The notes beneath the pieces were generated by a model. The model did no database searches and was not told the DNA's origin. It worked only from the letters and a program-made list of their open reading frames with translations. From assembly GCA_902631395.1 (NCBI GenBank), contig CACOYM010000013.1, positions 1-64,000 on the forward strand: a stretch of DNA of 64,000 bases, read 5' to 3'. Both the position numbers and the translations under genes were made by a program. Every line of letters starts with the position of its first letter. The first letter of the stretch is position 1. The stretch comes from Halieaceae bacterium. GTDB taxonomy: Bacteria; Pseudomonadota; Gammaproteobacteria; Pseudomonadales; Halieaceae. Of this stretch, positions 1 through 10,094 are shown piece by piece.

Positions 1-937
1 CAATGATGTAAAAGCCAGCTTGAGTTTGGCGGGTGCGATACCGATAGGTTTGGTCCGGGTCGGGTACCCACGCCGACACAAAGTAGTGTTGAAGCATCGC
101 AACCCACCCGCCGGTCAGATCGCCTTTAAAAGGTTCATCAGCCATGTCGTCGAAGTCAAACTTGGTAAAGCGCTGGTCCGGTTGGGTTAACGCTGATCCG
201 AGAAAGGGTTGCATGCCCATGCTGGATTCACTTCCTACAGGGGCCTTGGTGCTGTCTCTCTTTATTTGCGCAAAGGGTATGATCTGTGCAGCGTTATCAG
301 AGGTGTTGGTTATCTCGTGTACGACGGTTACGACGTGGCTTCCACGTGTGAACAGGAAACGCTTGATAACGTCGAGACTGCTATTGCTGCCTGAGTAGGT
401 CATTGCAACCTCAAGCGTGTCGTCCTCACCCAGCTCGTAAAATTTTTGTGTGCTTACGTATAGGGCGCGCTCTTGGTTATCTATGCCGTTGATTCCAACG
501 ATGCCGGACTGGGCGATGTAAGTGCGTTGCGCATTTCTCTCGAGTAACACGAACGGATCATCATTGTCGGTAAGAGTTTTCGGGTAGTTCTTCAGTGCGC
601 TACCGACGACATCACCACCCCTTAAATCTATCATGACCTTCAATGCGTCGGTGTGGACGGTAATGAGTTGTCTGTCAGAGCTATCTGCAGCGCTGAGAGA
701 TGTCGGTGAATGTGTTTGCGGTTCGAGATTGACGTCTTCGCTAACAGGCAAGTCACTGCCTGTTGTAGCGGCTATAGGCGCGCTGCTGAATCCATCTTCT
801 ATCGGAGCTGGCGCAACCATCGGAACGGTGGGAAGTGCCGCAGCTTGTCGTTCTTCAGTAAAGCGCGTCCACTCACCCAGCAGCATAAGCCCCAGTAAAA
901 TACTAGCGGCGATCAGGGCGTAACGAGGGATATCCAT
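1..937 (-). CDS. yidC: Membrane protein insertase YidC, N-terminal part (runs off the window)
   Basis: YidC inserts and folds inner-membrane proteins, alone or with SecYEG. Only the N-terminal 312 codons are present; the five-helix catalytic core lies beyond base 1. Translating the minus strand from the ATG at 937 gives MDIPRYALIAASILLGLML (first transmembrane helix), a low-complexity linker, and a beta-rich periplasmic domain. The segment GGWVAMLQHYFVSAWVP near the window edge is typical of the YidC periplasmic domain. The reading frame is uninterrupted over the whole visible part. It is the last gene of the minus-strand series rpmH-rnpA-yidD-yidC, 8 bp after yidD, as in most Proteobacteria. 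Identification is firm; the C-terminus cannot be judged. Confidence 0.96.
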   Translation of the reverse strand, partial: MDIPRYALIAASILLGLMLLGEWTRFTEERQAAALPTVPMVAPAPIEDGFSSAPIAATTGSDLPVSEDVNLEPQTHSPTSLSAADSSDRQLITVHTDALKVMIDLRGGDVVGSALKNYPKTLTDNDDPFVLLERNAQRTYIAQSGIVGINGIDNQERALYVSTQKFYELGEDDTLEVAMTYSGSNSSLDVIKRFLFTRGSHVVTVVHEITNTSDNAAQIIPFAQIKRDSTKAPVGSESSMGMQPFLGSALTQPDQRFTKFDFDDMADEPFKGDLTGGWVAMLQHYFVSAWVPDPDQTYRYRTRQTQAGFYII

Positions 938-945
938 TTTGGTCC

Positions 946-1212
946 TTAATGAGAATTTGGCGTTGCATCATGTGTAGGCACAGGATCATAACCTCCCTCG
1001 CACCACGGGTGGCAGCGCAGCAGTCTCCGGGTCGTTAGCCACAGGGCAGGTAAGGTACCGTGGCTCTTAAGAGCGTCAATCCCGTATTGCGAGCACGTAG
1101 GCGTGAAGCGGCAGCTTCTGCCAACCCAGGGGCTGAGCAAGAGCTGATAGCTCTTAATCAGTCGAATGATTGCGCGCCTCATACCGGCATCGATCGCTGT
1201 CCACAGGCTCAT
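946..1212 (-). CDS. yidD: Membrane protein insertion efficiency factor YidD
   Basis: Small membrane-associated protein (88 aa) that assists YidC-dependent insertion; its mechanism is not settled. The core CRFTPTCSQYGIDALKSHG and the later CHPWCEGGYDPVP are the family signature, with conserved cysteines. An N-terminal amphipathic stretch (residues about 9-35) is rich in Arg/Lys and aromatic residues. Its ATG shares one base with the rnpA stop (TAATG), so translation is probably coupled. Length fits the family (about 70-90 aa). It sits between rnpA and yidC as expected. Confidence 0.95.
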   Translation of the reverse strand: MSLWTAIDAGMRRAIIRLIKSYQLLLSPWVGRSCRFTPTCSQYGIDALKSHGTLPALWLTTRRLLRCHPWCEGGYDPVPTHDATPNSH

Positions 1213-1562
1213 TATGCGCAGGCCTTCCGCCTCAGATCAGCCCAAAGTTGCGTCAAGTCTCTCATGACCTCTGCGTTGTCCATGTCGTCTGCTGCTGGTC
1301 GAGCTAACACGACCAAGTCGAAGTTTTGCGTAAGCCTGTTATTACGGAACTGTTCTCGCACTAACCGCTTGAGTCGGTTTCGCCGAGTCGCTTTTTTTAC
1401 GTGCTTCTTGGCGATGATCACTCCGATTCTAGATCCGTTCATCTTGGTGTGCAGCGCTAATACAATAAACGCTGCGCTGCTGACTTTTAAGGCAGGCGCG
1501 TCAAAAACACGTCGGTAGTCTTCGGGTCGTGAGAGTCTTGCTGTTTTGGGAAAGTTAGGCAT
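1212..1562 (-). CDS. rnpA: Ribonuclease P protein component
   Basis: Protein subunit of RNase P, which with the RNA subunit removes 5' leaders from pre-tRNAs. The 116-aa product has the family signature AKKHVKKATRRNRLKRLVRE (about residues 51-70), the basic RNR helix that contacts RNA. The ATG at 1562 is preceded in frame by two stop codons (TGA TGA), which fixes it as the most upstream possible start. No Shine-Dalgarno sequence is visible; instead an inverted repeat GGGTCAT/ATGACCC sits right before the start. The gene begins 29 nt after the rpmH stop, so translation may depend on ribosomes arriving from rpmH. Confidence 0.96.
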   Translation of the reverse strand: MPNFPKTARLSRPEDYRRVFDAPALKVSSAAFIVLALHTKMNGSRIGVIIAKKHVKKATRRNRLKRLVREQFRNNRLTQNFDLVVLARPAADDMDNAEVMRDLTQLWADLRRKACA

Positions 1563-1580
1563 GGGTCATCAATGACCCGT
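1561..1580. promoter_or_regulatory. Inverted repeat covering the rnpA start region
   Basis: GGGTCAT (1563-1569) and ATGACCC (1572-1578) are perfect inverted copies, separated by only 2 nt; with a realistic loop they can form at least a 5-bp GC-rich stem. In the minus-strand transcript the structure lies between the rpmH stop and the rnpA ATG, where a ribosome-binding site would be expected. It could hold down free initiation at rnpA and tie it to rpmH translation. There is no T-tract, so it is not an intrinsic terminator. The function is inferred. Confidence 0.4.
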
Positions 1581-1591
1581 GCGGCAAATGT

Positions 1592-1726
1592 TTATGCGGA
1601 CAGTCGAGCTCTACCGCGAGCTCGGCGACGGGCCAGTATTTTCCGACCATTCTTGGAGGCCATCCGGGCGCGAAAGCCATGGTTGCGTTTACGCTTCAGA
1701 ACGCTAGGTTGAAATGTACGCTTCAT
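1592..1726 (-). CDS. rpmH: 50S ribosomal protein L34
   Basis: Tiny basic protein of the large ribosomal subunit. Minus-strand translation from the ATG at 1726 gives 44 aa beginning [19 protein letters not shown] and ending in RARLSA, the universally conserved L34 sequence at its usual length. A good Shine-Dalgarno (AGAGGA) lies 9 nt before the ATG. It is first in the rpmH-rnpA-yidD-yidC series and is driven by a strong sigma-70-like promoter about 110 bp upstream. Confidence 0.98.
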   Translation of the reverse strand: MKRTFQPSVLKRKRNHGFRARMASKNGRKILARRRARGRARLSA

Positions 1727-1837
1727 GACGATGTCCTCTTTGCCGGCGATAGGTTTTAGTCCGACCGCCTTCTATCTATATGATTTGCTTTCTGTGCGCA
1801 GAGCCCTTTGAGGAGGACCTGGTTATAAGGGGCGCGG

Positions 1838-1866
1838 AGTATAGGCGCGCTCTGCGGCCTTGGCAA
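1838..1866 (-). promoter_or_regulatory. Sigma-70-type promoter for rpmH
   Basis: Read on the minus strand: -35 TTGCCA (complement of 1861-1866), 17-bp spacer, -10 TATACT (complement of 1838-1843). Each hexamer matches 5 of 6 consensus bases and the spacing is ideal. It lies about 110 bp upstream of the rpmH ATG and points toward it, so it likely drives the whole rpmH-rnpA-yidD-yidC series. Confidence 0.7.
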
Positions 1867-2210
1867 GGGTCTGCAGATGGATCCTACGCTTACCTAGCTC
1901 CTTACGCAAAAAAGCTTATCCACGGGAATTGTGAGTAGGTGGGTAACGACTAAGGCTTCCTTATTGCCCCGCGCATGCTATGTTTAATGCGGCCTGGCCG
2001 TTTGCCGTAGCTTAAATTTGGGTTTGTACACGCAGCTTTCTCGGCAGGAAAGCTTTTAGGATATCACAGGTTTACCAAAAGATATATACAGGATATCCAC
2101 AGGCGTATTTTATTTTTGTTGCGTTATGGTAAATAATAGTTTACGCACACAAGGATATTATAAGGTATTGGTAAATAACAAAAAAAAATTCATTGATGGA
2201 AATCAATCTT

Positions 2211-2219
2211 TGTGGATAA
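2211..2219 (-). promoter_or_regulatory. Perfect DnaA box
   Basis: TGTGGATAA is the complement of TTATCCACA, the high-affinity DnaA-binding 9-mer. It lies at the edge of the AT-rich stretch and 132 bp upstream of the dnaA start codon, so it could serve both origin firing and dnaA autoregulation. Confidence 0.75.
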
Positions 2220-2290
2220 CTATATCCCGCTAGCTGGCAAGAGCGTAGCAGTTTCGGGGGTGTGCGCGAGCAACAGGAGCTGGCCAAACT

Positions 2291-2296
2291 TATAAT
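2291..2296 (+). promoter_or_regulatory. Candidate -10 element for dnaA
   Basis: TATAAT, a perfect -10 hexamer, lies 55 bp upstream of the dnaA TTG start. No convincing -35 hexamer was found at 16-18 bp spacing, so this is a tentative dnaA promoter only. Confidence 0.35.
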
Positions 2297-2350
2297 CGCA
2301 ATGAAAAACAGCGACAGTCAGAAATTAAGCAAAAAAGTTGGAGAATAGCG

Positions 2351-3736
2351 TTGGTTGCCCCTCAACCGTTAACAGACCCCTGGCAGCACTGCTTAAATCG
2401 CTTAGGTGGTGACATCCCCCCGCAGCAGTTCAATACTTGGATTCGGCCACTTCAAGCTGAATGGAAAGAGACTGGACTATCACTTGCTGCGCCCAATCGG
2501 TTTATTCGCGACTTTGTGGCGGAGAAGTATTTACCAATGATCAAAGCATATCTGCTTGATGTGGTGGCGCCAGCGTCCGCGCGAGCATCTATTATTGTGC
2601 AGGTGTCGCAGACGCCATCCCCTGCGGTTCGATCGGTTCTGCCCGCGACGACAGCTGAAGTGCAGGCGGTGCCCGCAGCTGCCGCTGTGCGTCCAGCACC
2701 CTCCGGATTGTTGTCGCCATCGAATTTGGTGGAGGGGTATACGTTTGAGCGCTTTGTGGAGGGAAAGAGTAACCAGTTGGCGCTTGCGGCAGCCCAACAG
2801 GTAGCAGAACATCCCGGGCACTCCTACAACCCACTGTTCTTGTATGGCGGAGTTGGGCTGGGCAAGACGCACTTGATGCATGCGGTTGGCAACGCAATGC
2901 GGCGCAGAAACCCTGAAGCGAAAATTGTTTACCTTCACTCAGAGCGGTTCGTAGCCGATATGGTTAAGGCGCTGCAACTGAATGCGATTAACGACTTTAA
3001 GCGGTTCTATAGATCGGTTGACGCACTTCTTATCGACGATATTCAGTTTTTTGCTAATAAGGACCGGTCTCAGGAGGAGTTTTTTCACACTTTCAATGCT
3101 TTGCTTGAGGGCGGTCAACAGATGATCCTGACTTGCGATCGATACCCTAAAGAGATTGAAGGGGTTGAGGAGCGGCTCAAATCACGTTTTGGTTGGGGCC
3201 TCACCGTGGCAGTTGAGCCCCCTGACCTAGAGACGCGGGTCGCCATCCTGATGAAAAAGGCAGAGCAAAGTCGTATTTCCTTGTCTCCCGAAGCCGCGTT
3301 TTTCATAGCTCAGCGGATACGGTCGAACGTTCGTGAGCTCGAGGGTGCGTTGAAACGAGTGACCGCCAGCGCCAATTTTACCGGTAGGCCCTTTGACGTA
3401 GAGCTGATCAAGGACAGCCTAAAGGATCTGCTTGCGCTGCAAGACAAGCAGGTGTCGCTTGATAACATCAAGCGAAAGGTGGCTGAATATTACAAGATAA
3501 AGGTGGCAGATTTAATGTCGAAGCGGCGCAATCGATCGGTTGCCAGGCCTCGCCAGGTGGCGATGGCTATCGCGAAGGAGCTTACGCAACATAGTCTTCC
3601 AGAAATTGGAGATGCTTTTGGTGGTCGAGACCACACGACAGTTCTGCACGCTTGTCGTAAAATTAGGGAGCTTAGGGATACTAGTCCCGATATAAGTGAG
3701 GATTACCAAAATCTGCTCAGGGCCCTGACAACCTGA
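2351..3736 (+). CDS. dnaA: Chromosomal replication initiator protein DnaA
   Basis: AAA+ ATPase that binds DnaA boxes and opens oriC. The 461-aa protein shows domain I (about 1-80, with WQHCLNRL and FNTWIRPL), a short variable linker (about 85-125), Walker A GGVGLGKT (166-173), Walker [10 protein letters not shown] (about 226-234) and the C-terminal DNA-binding signature [14 protein letters not shown] (424-437). The start codon is TTG at 2351: it is preceded by GGAG with 7-nt spacing, there is no ATG or GTG upstream that keeps the frame open sensibly, and the next internal ATG would remove domain I. It is first in dnaA-dnaN-recF-gyrB. The rare start codon may keep expression low. Confidence 0.97.
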   Translation: MVAPQPLTDPWQHCLNRLGGDIPPQQFNTWIRPLQAEWKETGLSLAAPNRFIRDFVAEKYLPMIKAYLLDVVAPASARASIIVQVSQTPSPAVRSVLPATTAEVQAVPAAAAVRPAPSGLLSPSNLVEGYTFERFVEGKSNQLALAAAQQVAEHPGHSYNPLFLYGGVGLGKTHLMHAVGNAMRRRNPEAKIVYLHSERFVADMVKALQLNAINDFKRFYRSVDALLIDDIQFFANKDRSQEEFFHTFNALLEGGQQMILTCDRYPKEIEGVEERLKSRFGWGLTVAVEPPDLETRVAILMKKAEQSRISLSPEAAFFIAQRIRSNVRELEGALKRVTASANFTGRPFDVELIKDSLKDLLALQDKQVSLDNIKRKVAEYYKIKVADLMSKRRNRSVARPRQVAMAIAKELTQHSLPEIGDAFGGRDHTTVLHACRKIRELRDTSPDISEDYQNLLRALTT

Positions 3737-3811
3737 TAACCGATGCTACCGGGCCGACCCGCCTGTAGGCAGTCTTTATCACCCAATAGACGACATAACG
3801 AGCTTAAAGAC

Positions 3812-4924
3812 ATGAAATTCTCCATTTCTCGTGACGCACTGATAAAGCCCCTTAATCTCGTGGCGGGGGTAGTGGAGAGGCGACAAACCCTTCCCATTTT
3901 GTCCAACGTCCTGCTGGTGCTGGAGGGCACGACATTATCCCTTACGGGCACAGACCTGGAGGTCGAGCTCATAGGGCGTGTTGATCTCGAAGCAGCGGGT
4001 GTTGATGGTGAGGTGACAGTGCCTGCCCGAAAGCTGGTTGATATTTGTAAGTCCTTGGCTGAGGGTTCCATAATAGAATTCTCTATGGACTCGGGCAAGG
4101 CTACTGTTAAGGCGGGCCGAAGCCGTTTTACGCTGTCTACCTTGCCTGCCGCAGATTTCCCAGCTGTTGAGGGAGGTGCTGGATCAGTATCGTTAGCCTT
4201 GGATCAGTCACTTGTTAAGCAGCTCATAGATGGTACGGCTTTTGCCATGGCTCAACAGGATGTTCGGTACTATCTGAACGGTTTGTACCTAGAAATTTTG
4301 GGCGGACGTATACGTGTGGTTGCGACAGACGGCCATAGGTTGGCGATGGCGACAGGTCCGCAGCGTGTAAATGCCGAGGATACGGGAGTGATTATTCCGC
4401 GTAAGGGCGTGCTCGAGCTGGCTCGCCTCCTAGATGGGGAAGCACCGCTGGAGCTGGCGATTGGTAGCAATCACATTCAAGCGGTAAACGAACAATTTAC
4501 CTTCACTTCTAAGCTCGTTGATGGCAAGTTCCCAGATTATGAGCGCGTCATCCCTAAAAATTCTGATAAATCAGTAATAGGCGATCGGACGGAATTGCGT
4601 CAAGCTTTTACCCGGACAGCCATCTTGTCTAATGAAAAATACCGGGGAGTTCGGTTAAAGCTGACAGAAAACAATCTGGACATTACCGCGAATAACCCAG
4701 AGCAGGAGCAAGCTGAGGAAGTGGTTGGGGTAGAGTATGCCGGTGCAGAGCTCGAGATTGGGTTCAATGTGAGCTACTTGCTCGATGTGCTAGGCGTCTT
4801 GGATCAACCACAAGTCCGGCTTTCTCTCTCAGATGAGGCGAGCTCGGCTTTGCTTGAGCATGCGGAATCACCCGTCGGCGAGGAGCCAGAGCGACTCTAT
4901 GTCGTAATGCCTATGCGGCTTTGA
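3812..4924 (+). CDS. dnaN: DNA polymerase III beta sliding clamp
   Basis: Ring-shaped processivity clamp that tethers DNA polymerase III to DNA. The 370-aa product starts MKFSISRDALIKPLNLVAGV and ends in the conserved VVMPMRL. Three repeated clamp domains of about 120 aa are expected and the length fits. The frame is open 23 codons further upstream, but that extension is unlike any clamp, whereas the ATG at 3812 matches the family start exactly. Its ribosome-binding site is weak. It lies 75 bp after dnaA and 19 bp before recF. Confidence 0.97.
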   Translation: MKFSISRDALIKPLNLVAGVVERRQTLPILSNVLLVLEGTTLSLTGTDLEVELIGRVDLEAAGVDGEVTVPARKLVDICKSLAEGSIIEFSMDSGKATVKAGRSRFTLSTLPAADFPAVEGGAGSVSLALDQSLVKQLIDGTAFAMAQQDVRYYLNGLYLEILGGRIRVVATDGHRLAMATGPQRVNAEDTGVIIPRKGVLELARLLDGEAPLELAIGSNHIQAVNEQFTFTSKLVDGKFPDYERVIPKNSDKSVIGDRTELRQAFTRTAILSNEKYRGVRLKLTENNLDITANNPEQEQAEEVVGVEYAGAELEIGFNVSYLLDVLGVLDQPQVRLSLSDEASSALLEHAESPVGEEPERLYVVMPMRL

Positions 4925-4943
4925 TTTGCAGCCTGCCTCTTAG

Positions 4944-6020
4944 ATGCTGGAGCATATCTCAATAGATCGTGTTCGGAATCTTTCTAACATTTCCATTGAT
5001 TTGTTCCCGGGCGCTACCGCACTATTTGGTGCCAACGGATCAGGGAAGACCAGTTTTTTAGAGGCGATTCATGTCTTGGGTGTGGGTAGGTCTTTTCGCA
5101 CCCGCCAATCCCAGCCGGTAATTCAGCATGGCCAAGAGGACTGCCGAGTGGTTTGCCGGATGCGCCGCCACGGCCGCTCATTCGCCATGGGCATTGAGAA
5201 ACATCGGGATAGCACCGTTCGCGCAAGAATCGATGGCGCAAACGTGGCGTCGCTGTCTGAGCTGGCCCGCGCACTGCCCCTAGTTTTGTTAGACACTGAC
5301 AGCATGGGGTTGGTAACCGGGCCGCCCGAAGGGCGCCGCAGGCTGCTTGACGGCACTTTGTTCCACGTGGAACAGTCTTTTTTGCCCCTTTGGCGGCGTT
5401 ACGCGCAAGCGATGCGACAGAGGAATGGCGGGCTGCGCCGTGGTATACTCGATATTGATGTCGCGTGGAGGCAAGAGCTCTCTGAGACTGGGGAGCGATT
5501 GACTGAGAGTCGATTGCGAGTGGCGGACGAATTGTCCGCACTACTCTCTGGCATAGCGCCACAGCTGTCTGCTGAGCTCGCCGATGTATCAGTTGCATTT
5601 CGGCCGGGCTGGGATCGACGGTTGAGTCTTTTGGAGGCACTAGAGCGCAACGCCAGTAGCGATGCTGGCCAGGGTTTCACTCAGGTTGGGCCGCACCGTG
5701 GCGATCTTCGATTTATGGTGGGCGGTGTGACGGCGGCTGACGTGTTATCTCGCGGCCAGCTAAAGCTGTTGTTGATCGCGCTGAAATTGGTACAAGGGCG
5801 ACTGATTGAAGAATGTGGCAGTGGGCAGCCAGTTTACCTAGTAGACGACCTCGCCGCTGAACTGGATCGTGCTCACTGTGCTAACGTGTGTGCACAGTTG
5901 GGTGTTAACCGACAGGTGATCTTAACCGCTGTTGATCGGGGGTCACTGGAGGCGGCGTGGGGCGATGGCCCTCTCCGATTGTTCCACGTGGAACAGGGCC
6001 ACATTGCACTGCAGGACTAG
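4944..6020 (+). CDS. recF: DNA replication and repair protein RecF
   Basis: SMC-like ATPase that helps RecOR load RecA at gapped DNA. The 358-aa product has Walker A GANGSGKT (29-36), the ABC signature LSRGQ (268-272) and Walker B YLVDD (298-302). Start ATG at 4944, 19 bp after dnaN. An unusual feature is that the coding sequence contains two perfect 16-bp parS palindromes (5359-5374 and 5980-5995); both are read in the same codon phase and encode the hexapeptide LFHVEQ (139-144 and 346-351). FHVE-like motifs are, as I recall, usual at these RecF positions, so the segregation sites appear to have been fitted onto conserved protein sequence. Confidence 0.96.
   Translation: MLEHISIDRVRNLSNISIDLFPGATALFGANGSGKTSFLEAIHVLGVGRSFRTRQSQPVIQHGQEDCRVVCRMRRHGRSFAMGIEKHRDSTVRARIDGANVASLSELARALPLVLLDTDSMGLVTGPPEGRRRLLDGTLFHVEQSFLPLWRRYAQAMRQRNGGLRRGILDIDVAWRQELSETGERLTESRLRVADELSALLSGIAPQLSAELADVSVAFRPGWDRRLSLLEALERNASSDAGQGFTQVGPHRGDLRFMVGGVTAADVLSRGQLKLLLIALKLVQGRLIEECGSGQPVYLVDDLAAELDRAHCANVCAQLGVNRQVILTAVDRGSLEAAWGDGPLRLFHVEQGHIALQD
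5359..5374. promoter_or_regulatory. parS chromosome-segregation site 1, inside recF
   Basis: TGTTCCACGTGGAACA is a perfect 16-bp palindrome. The known ParB target has the form TGTTTCACGTGAAACA, with TTCCACGTGGAA variants in pseudomonads. It is within recF, about 3.1 kb from the perfect DnaA box, as expected for origin-proximal parS. parAB would be expected beyond yidC, left of the window. Confidence 0.88.
5980..5995. promoter_or_regulatory. parS chromosome-segregation site 2, inside recF
   Basis: Identical 16-bp palindrome TGTTCCACGTGGAACA, 621 bp after site 1 (207 codons exactly), near the 3' end of recF. As in site 1 it encodes LFHVEQ. No third copy was found elsewhere in the window. Confidence 0.88.
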
Positions 6021-6023
6021 TAG

Positions 6024-8546
<2,523 letters not shown>

Positions 8547-8714
8547 GCTGCAACACTGCGACAACGTCGCATCGTTAAGTGGCGTGGCGACCCGGAGATG
8601 CGTTCACCTTGAGGCGGAGCGGAGCGCCTGGATGAGCGGACGGTAACCCGCGTGGGAGCTGTTTATCGGTGTTTTGTTGAGTGTCGCAGTCACACCTTTG
8701 GGCAAGGCTGGCCG

Positions 8715-10094
8715 TTAACTGTTGCTGTCCTCTGGTAACTGGGTTTGCTTCCCGTCATGCAGTTCATCCACCCGCATGGCCTCAAGTTCAGGCTCGATGG
8801 GAGACAGCGTCTCGGGGAAGGTTTTGTTTGCCCGCTTAGACAGTGTCTGAAATCGAGCGACCTTTCCTGCCAGACCTTGCTTGCCCTGTACAGCTTTGAC
8901 CGCGTCGTTGTACTTATTGGTCGCGGTGGACAGTGAGGCGCCTAATGACAACAGGCGATCACCCAGCAGGCAGACCGTGTTGTAAATGTCGCCCGCGCGC
9001 TCACTGATCTCCCGAGCCTCACGGTTGCTGTGTTCGATCATCCATAGATTGGCAACAGTGCGTAGAATGGGCATCAGGGTTGTATGAGATACCAGTACGA
9101 CGTTCTTTTGATAGCCGTGATTGAAGAGTTCTCGTTGTTCCCGCATCACCTCGATATATGCTGGCTCAACCGGCATGAACATCAGCACAAAGTCGGGACT
9201 TTGCATCCCTGGTAAGTTCGCATAATCCTTGGCTGACAGGGACTCGATATGCTGCTTTACAGATTTACCATGTGCGTCTAGCGCTGCAGCACGTTCAGCT
9301 TCGGTCTCTGCCGTGACTGCCCGCTCATAGTCGATAAGAGACACCTTGCTGTCGATGACCAAATTCTTGCCTTCAGGAAGCCGGATGACAAAGTCCGGTA
9401 GGTGCCGGTCCCCACGCTCATCTTTTATTGAAACTTGTGCATCGTAGTGTTCCCCGCGGCGCAAGCCCGCGAGTTCAAGCGTCTTTTCGAGTTGGGCTTC
9501 TCCCCAATTACCGACGAGTTTTTTGTCCCCTTTTAACGCTCGCGTCAGATTTTGCGCCTCACCTGACATCGACACCCCTACTGACTCCAGATGTTTGATC
9601 TGTTCGCTTAAAGAAGCGCTGTTGCGAACCATGTCCGAATGCACCTGATTCACGCGTGACTGAAAATTATCAATTTTTTCAGCCAGCGGTTTGAGAATGT
9701 TGTCGAGGCTTTTTTGATTGGTCACTTCCAGCGCTTTACCAGAGGATGCGAGTAGCTTCTGTCCAACGACCTCAAGCTCGGTCCGCAGAGCGGCGCGCGA
9801 TTCCTCAACCCATTTCATCTGCGACTCGTGGTGCGTTCCCCGCTCTGTCAGAGTTGCGGCTTGGGCGCTCAGCTGCGCCCTAAGTGTTGAGCAGTCTTTC
9901 AATAATTGCGCTATCTCTCCCTCTGCCGCTTCGGCCCGCTCTGTCGCTAAAGAGGCGGTCGTGCGGTTAGCGGCGATCTCCTGCTGGAGCGCATCCCGTT
10001 CGATTCGCTGTTTGCGGAGTTGATTGAGCGTAAAGCCTAGCCCTATGACACATGCGGCGATGACGCCAAGCGAGAACAATGTGGGGCCTGTCAT
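8715..10094 (-). CDS. rmuC: DNA recombination protein RmuC
   Basis: RmuC limits inversions between short inverted repeats and carries a PD-(D/E)XK nuclease-like fold. The 459-aa protein has an N-terminal membrane helix (about 5-22), a long coiled coil with E/A/L-rich heptads (about 28-200), then the RmuC domain with GNWGEAQLEKTLELAGL, FVIRLPEGKNLVIDSKVSL (putative catalytic D and K) and MPILRTVANLW. The ATG overlaps the glyS stop by 4 bp (ATGA), so the gene is read from the glyQ-glyS transcript. About 170 bp without a feature separate it from gyrB. Confidence 0.93.
   Translation of the reverse strand: MTGPTLFSLGVIAACVIGLGFTLNQLRKQRIERDALQQEIAANRTTASLATERAEAAEGEIAQLLKDCSTLRAQLSAQAATLTERGTHHESQMKWVEESRAALRTELEVVGQKLLASSGKALEVTNQKSLDNILKPLAEKIDNFQSRVNQVHSDMVRNSASLSEQIKHLESVGVSMSGEAQNLTRALKGDKKLVGNWGEAQLEKTLELAGLRRGEHYDAQVSIKDERGDRHLPDFVIRLPEGKNLVIDSKVSLIDYERAVTAETEAERAAALDAHGKSVKQHIESLSAKDYANLPGMQSPDFVLMFMPVEPAYIEVMREQRELFNHGYQKNVVLVSHTTLMPILRTVANLWMIEHSNREAREISERAGDIYNTVCLLGDRLLSLGASLSTATNKYNDAVKAVQGKQGLAGKVARFQTLSKRANKTFPETLSPIEPELEAMRVDELHDGKQTQLPEDSNS

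Larger units (their letters stand above)
1867..2350. other. Probable chromosomal replication origin (oriC) between rpmH and dnaA
   Basis: No gene is visible in this spacer. It holds one perfect DnaA box (TGTGGATAA at 2211-2219, i.e. TTATCCACA on the minus strand), two 8-of-9 matches (TTATCCACG 1916-1924; ATATCCACA 2093-2101) and a weaker one (TTACGCACA 2141-2149). Bases about 2102-2215 are strikingly AT-rich and contain a 9-bp direct repeat GGTAAATAA at 2128-2136 and 2170-2178, suitable as a DNA-unwinding element. In Pseudomonas and many other Gammaproteobacteria the origin sits exactly here, between rpmH and dnaA. Genes diverge from this point, and two parS sites lie 3-4 kb away. The exact borders are uncertain. 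Confidence 0.75.

Noticed and set aside
1060-1518. 152-codon plus-strand frame over yidD and rnpA
   Set aside because: Antisense to two well-identified genes; no homology.
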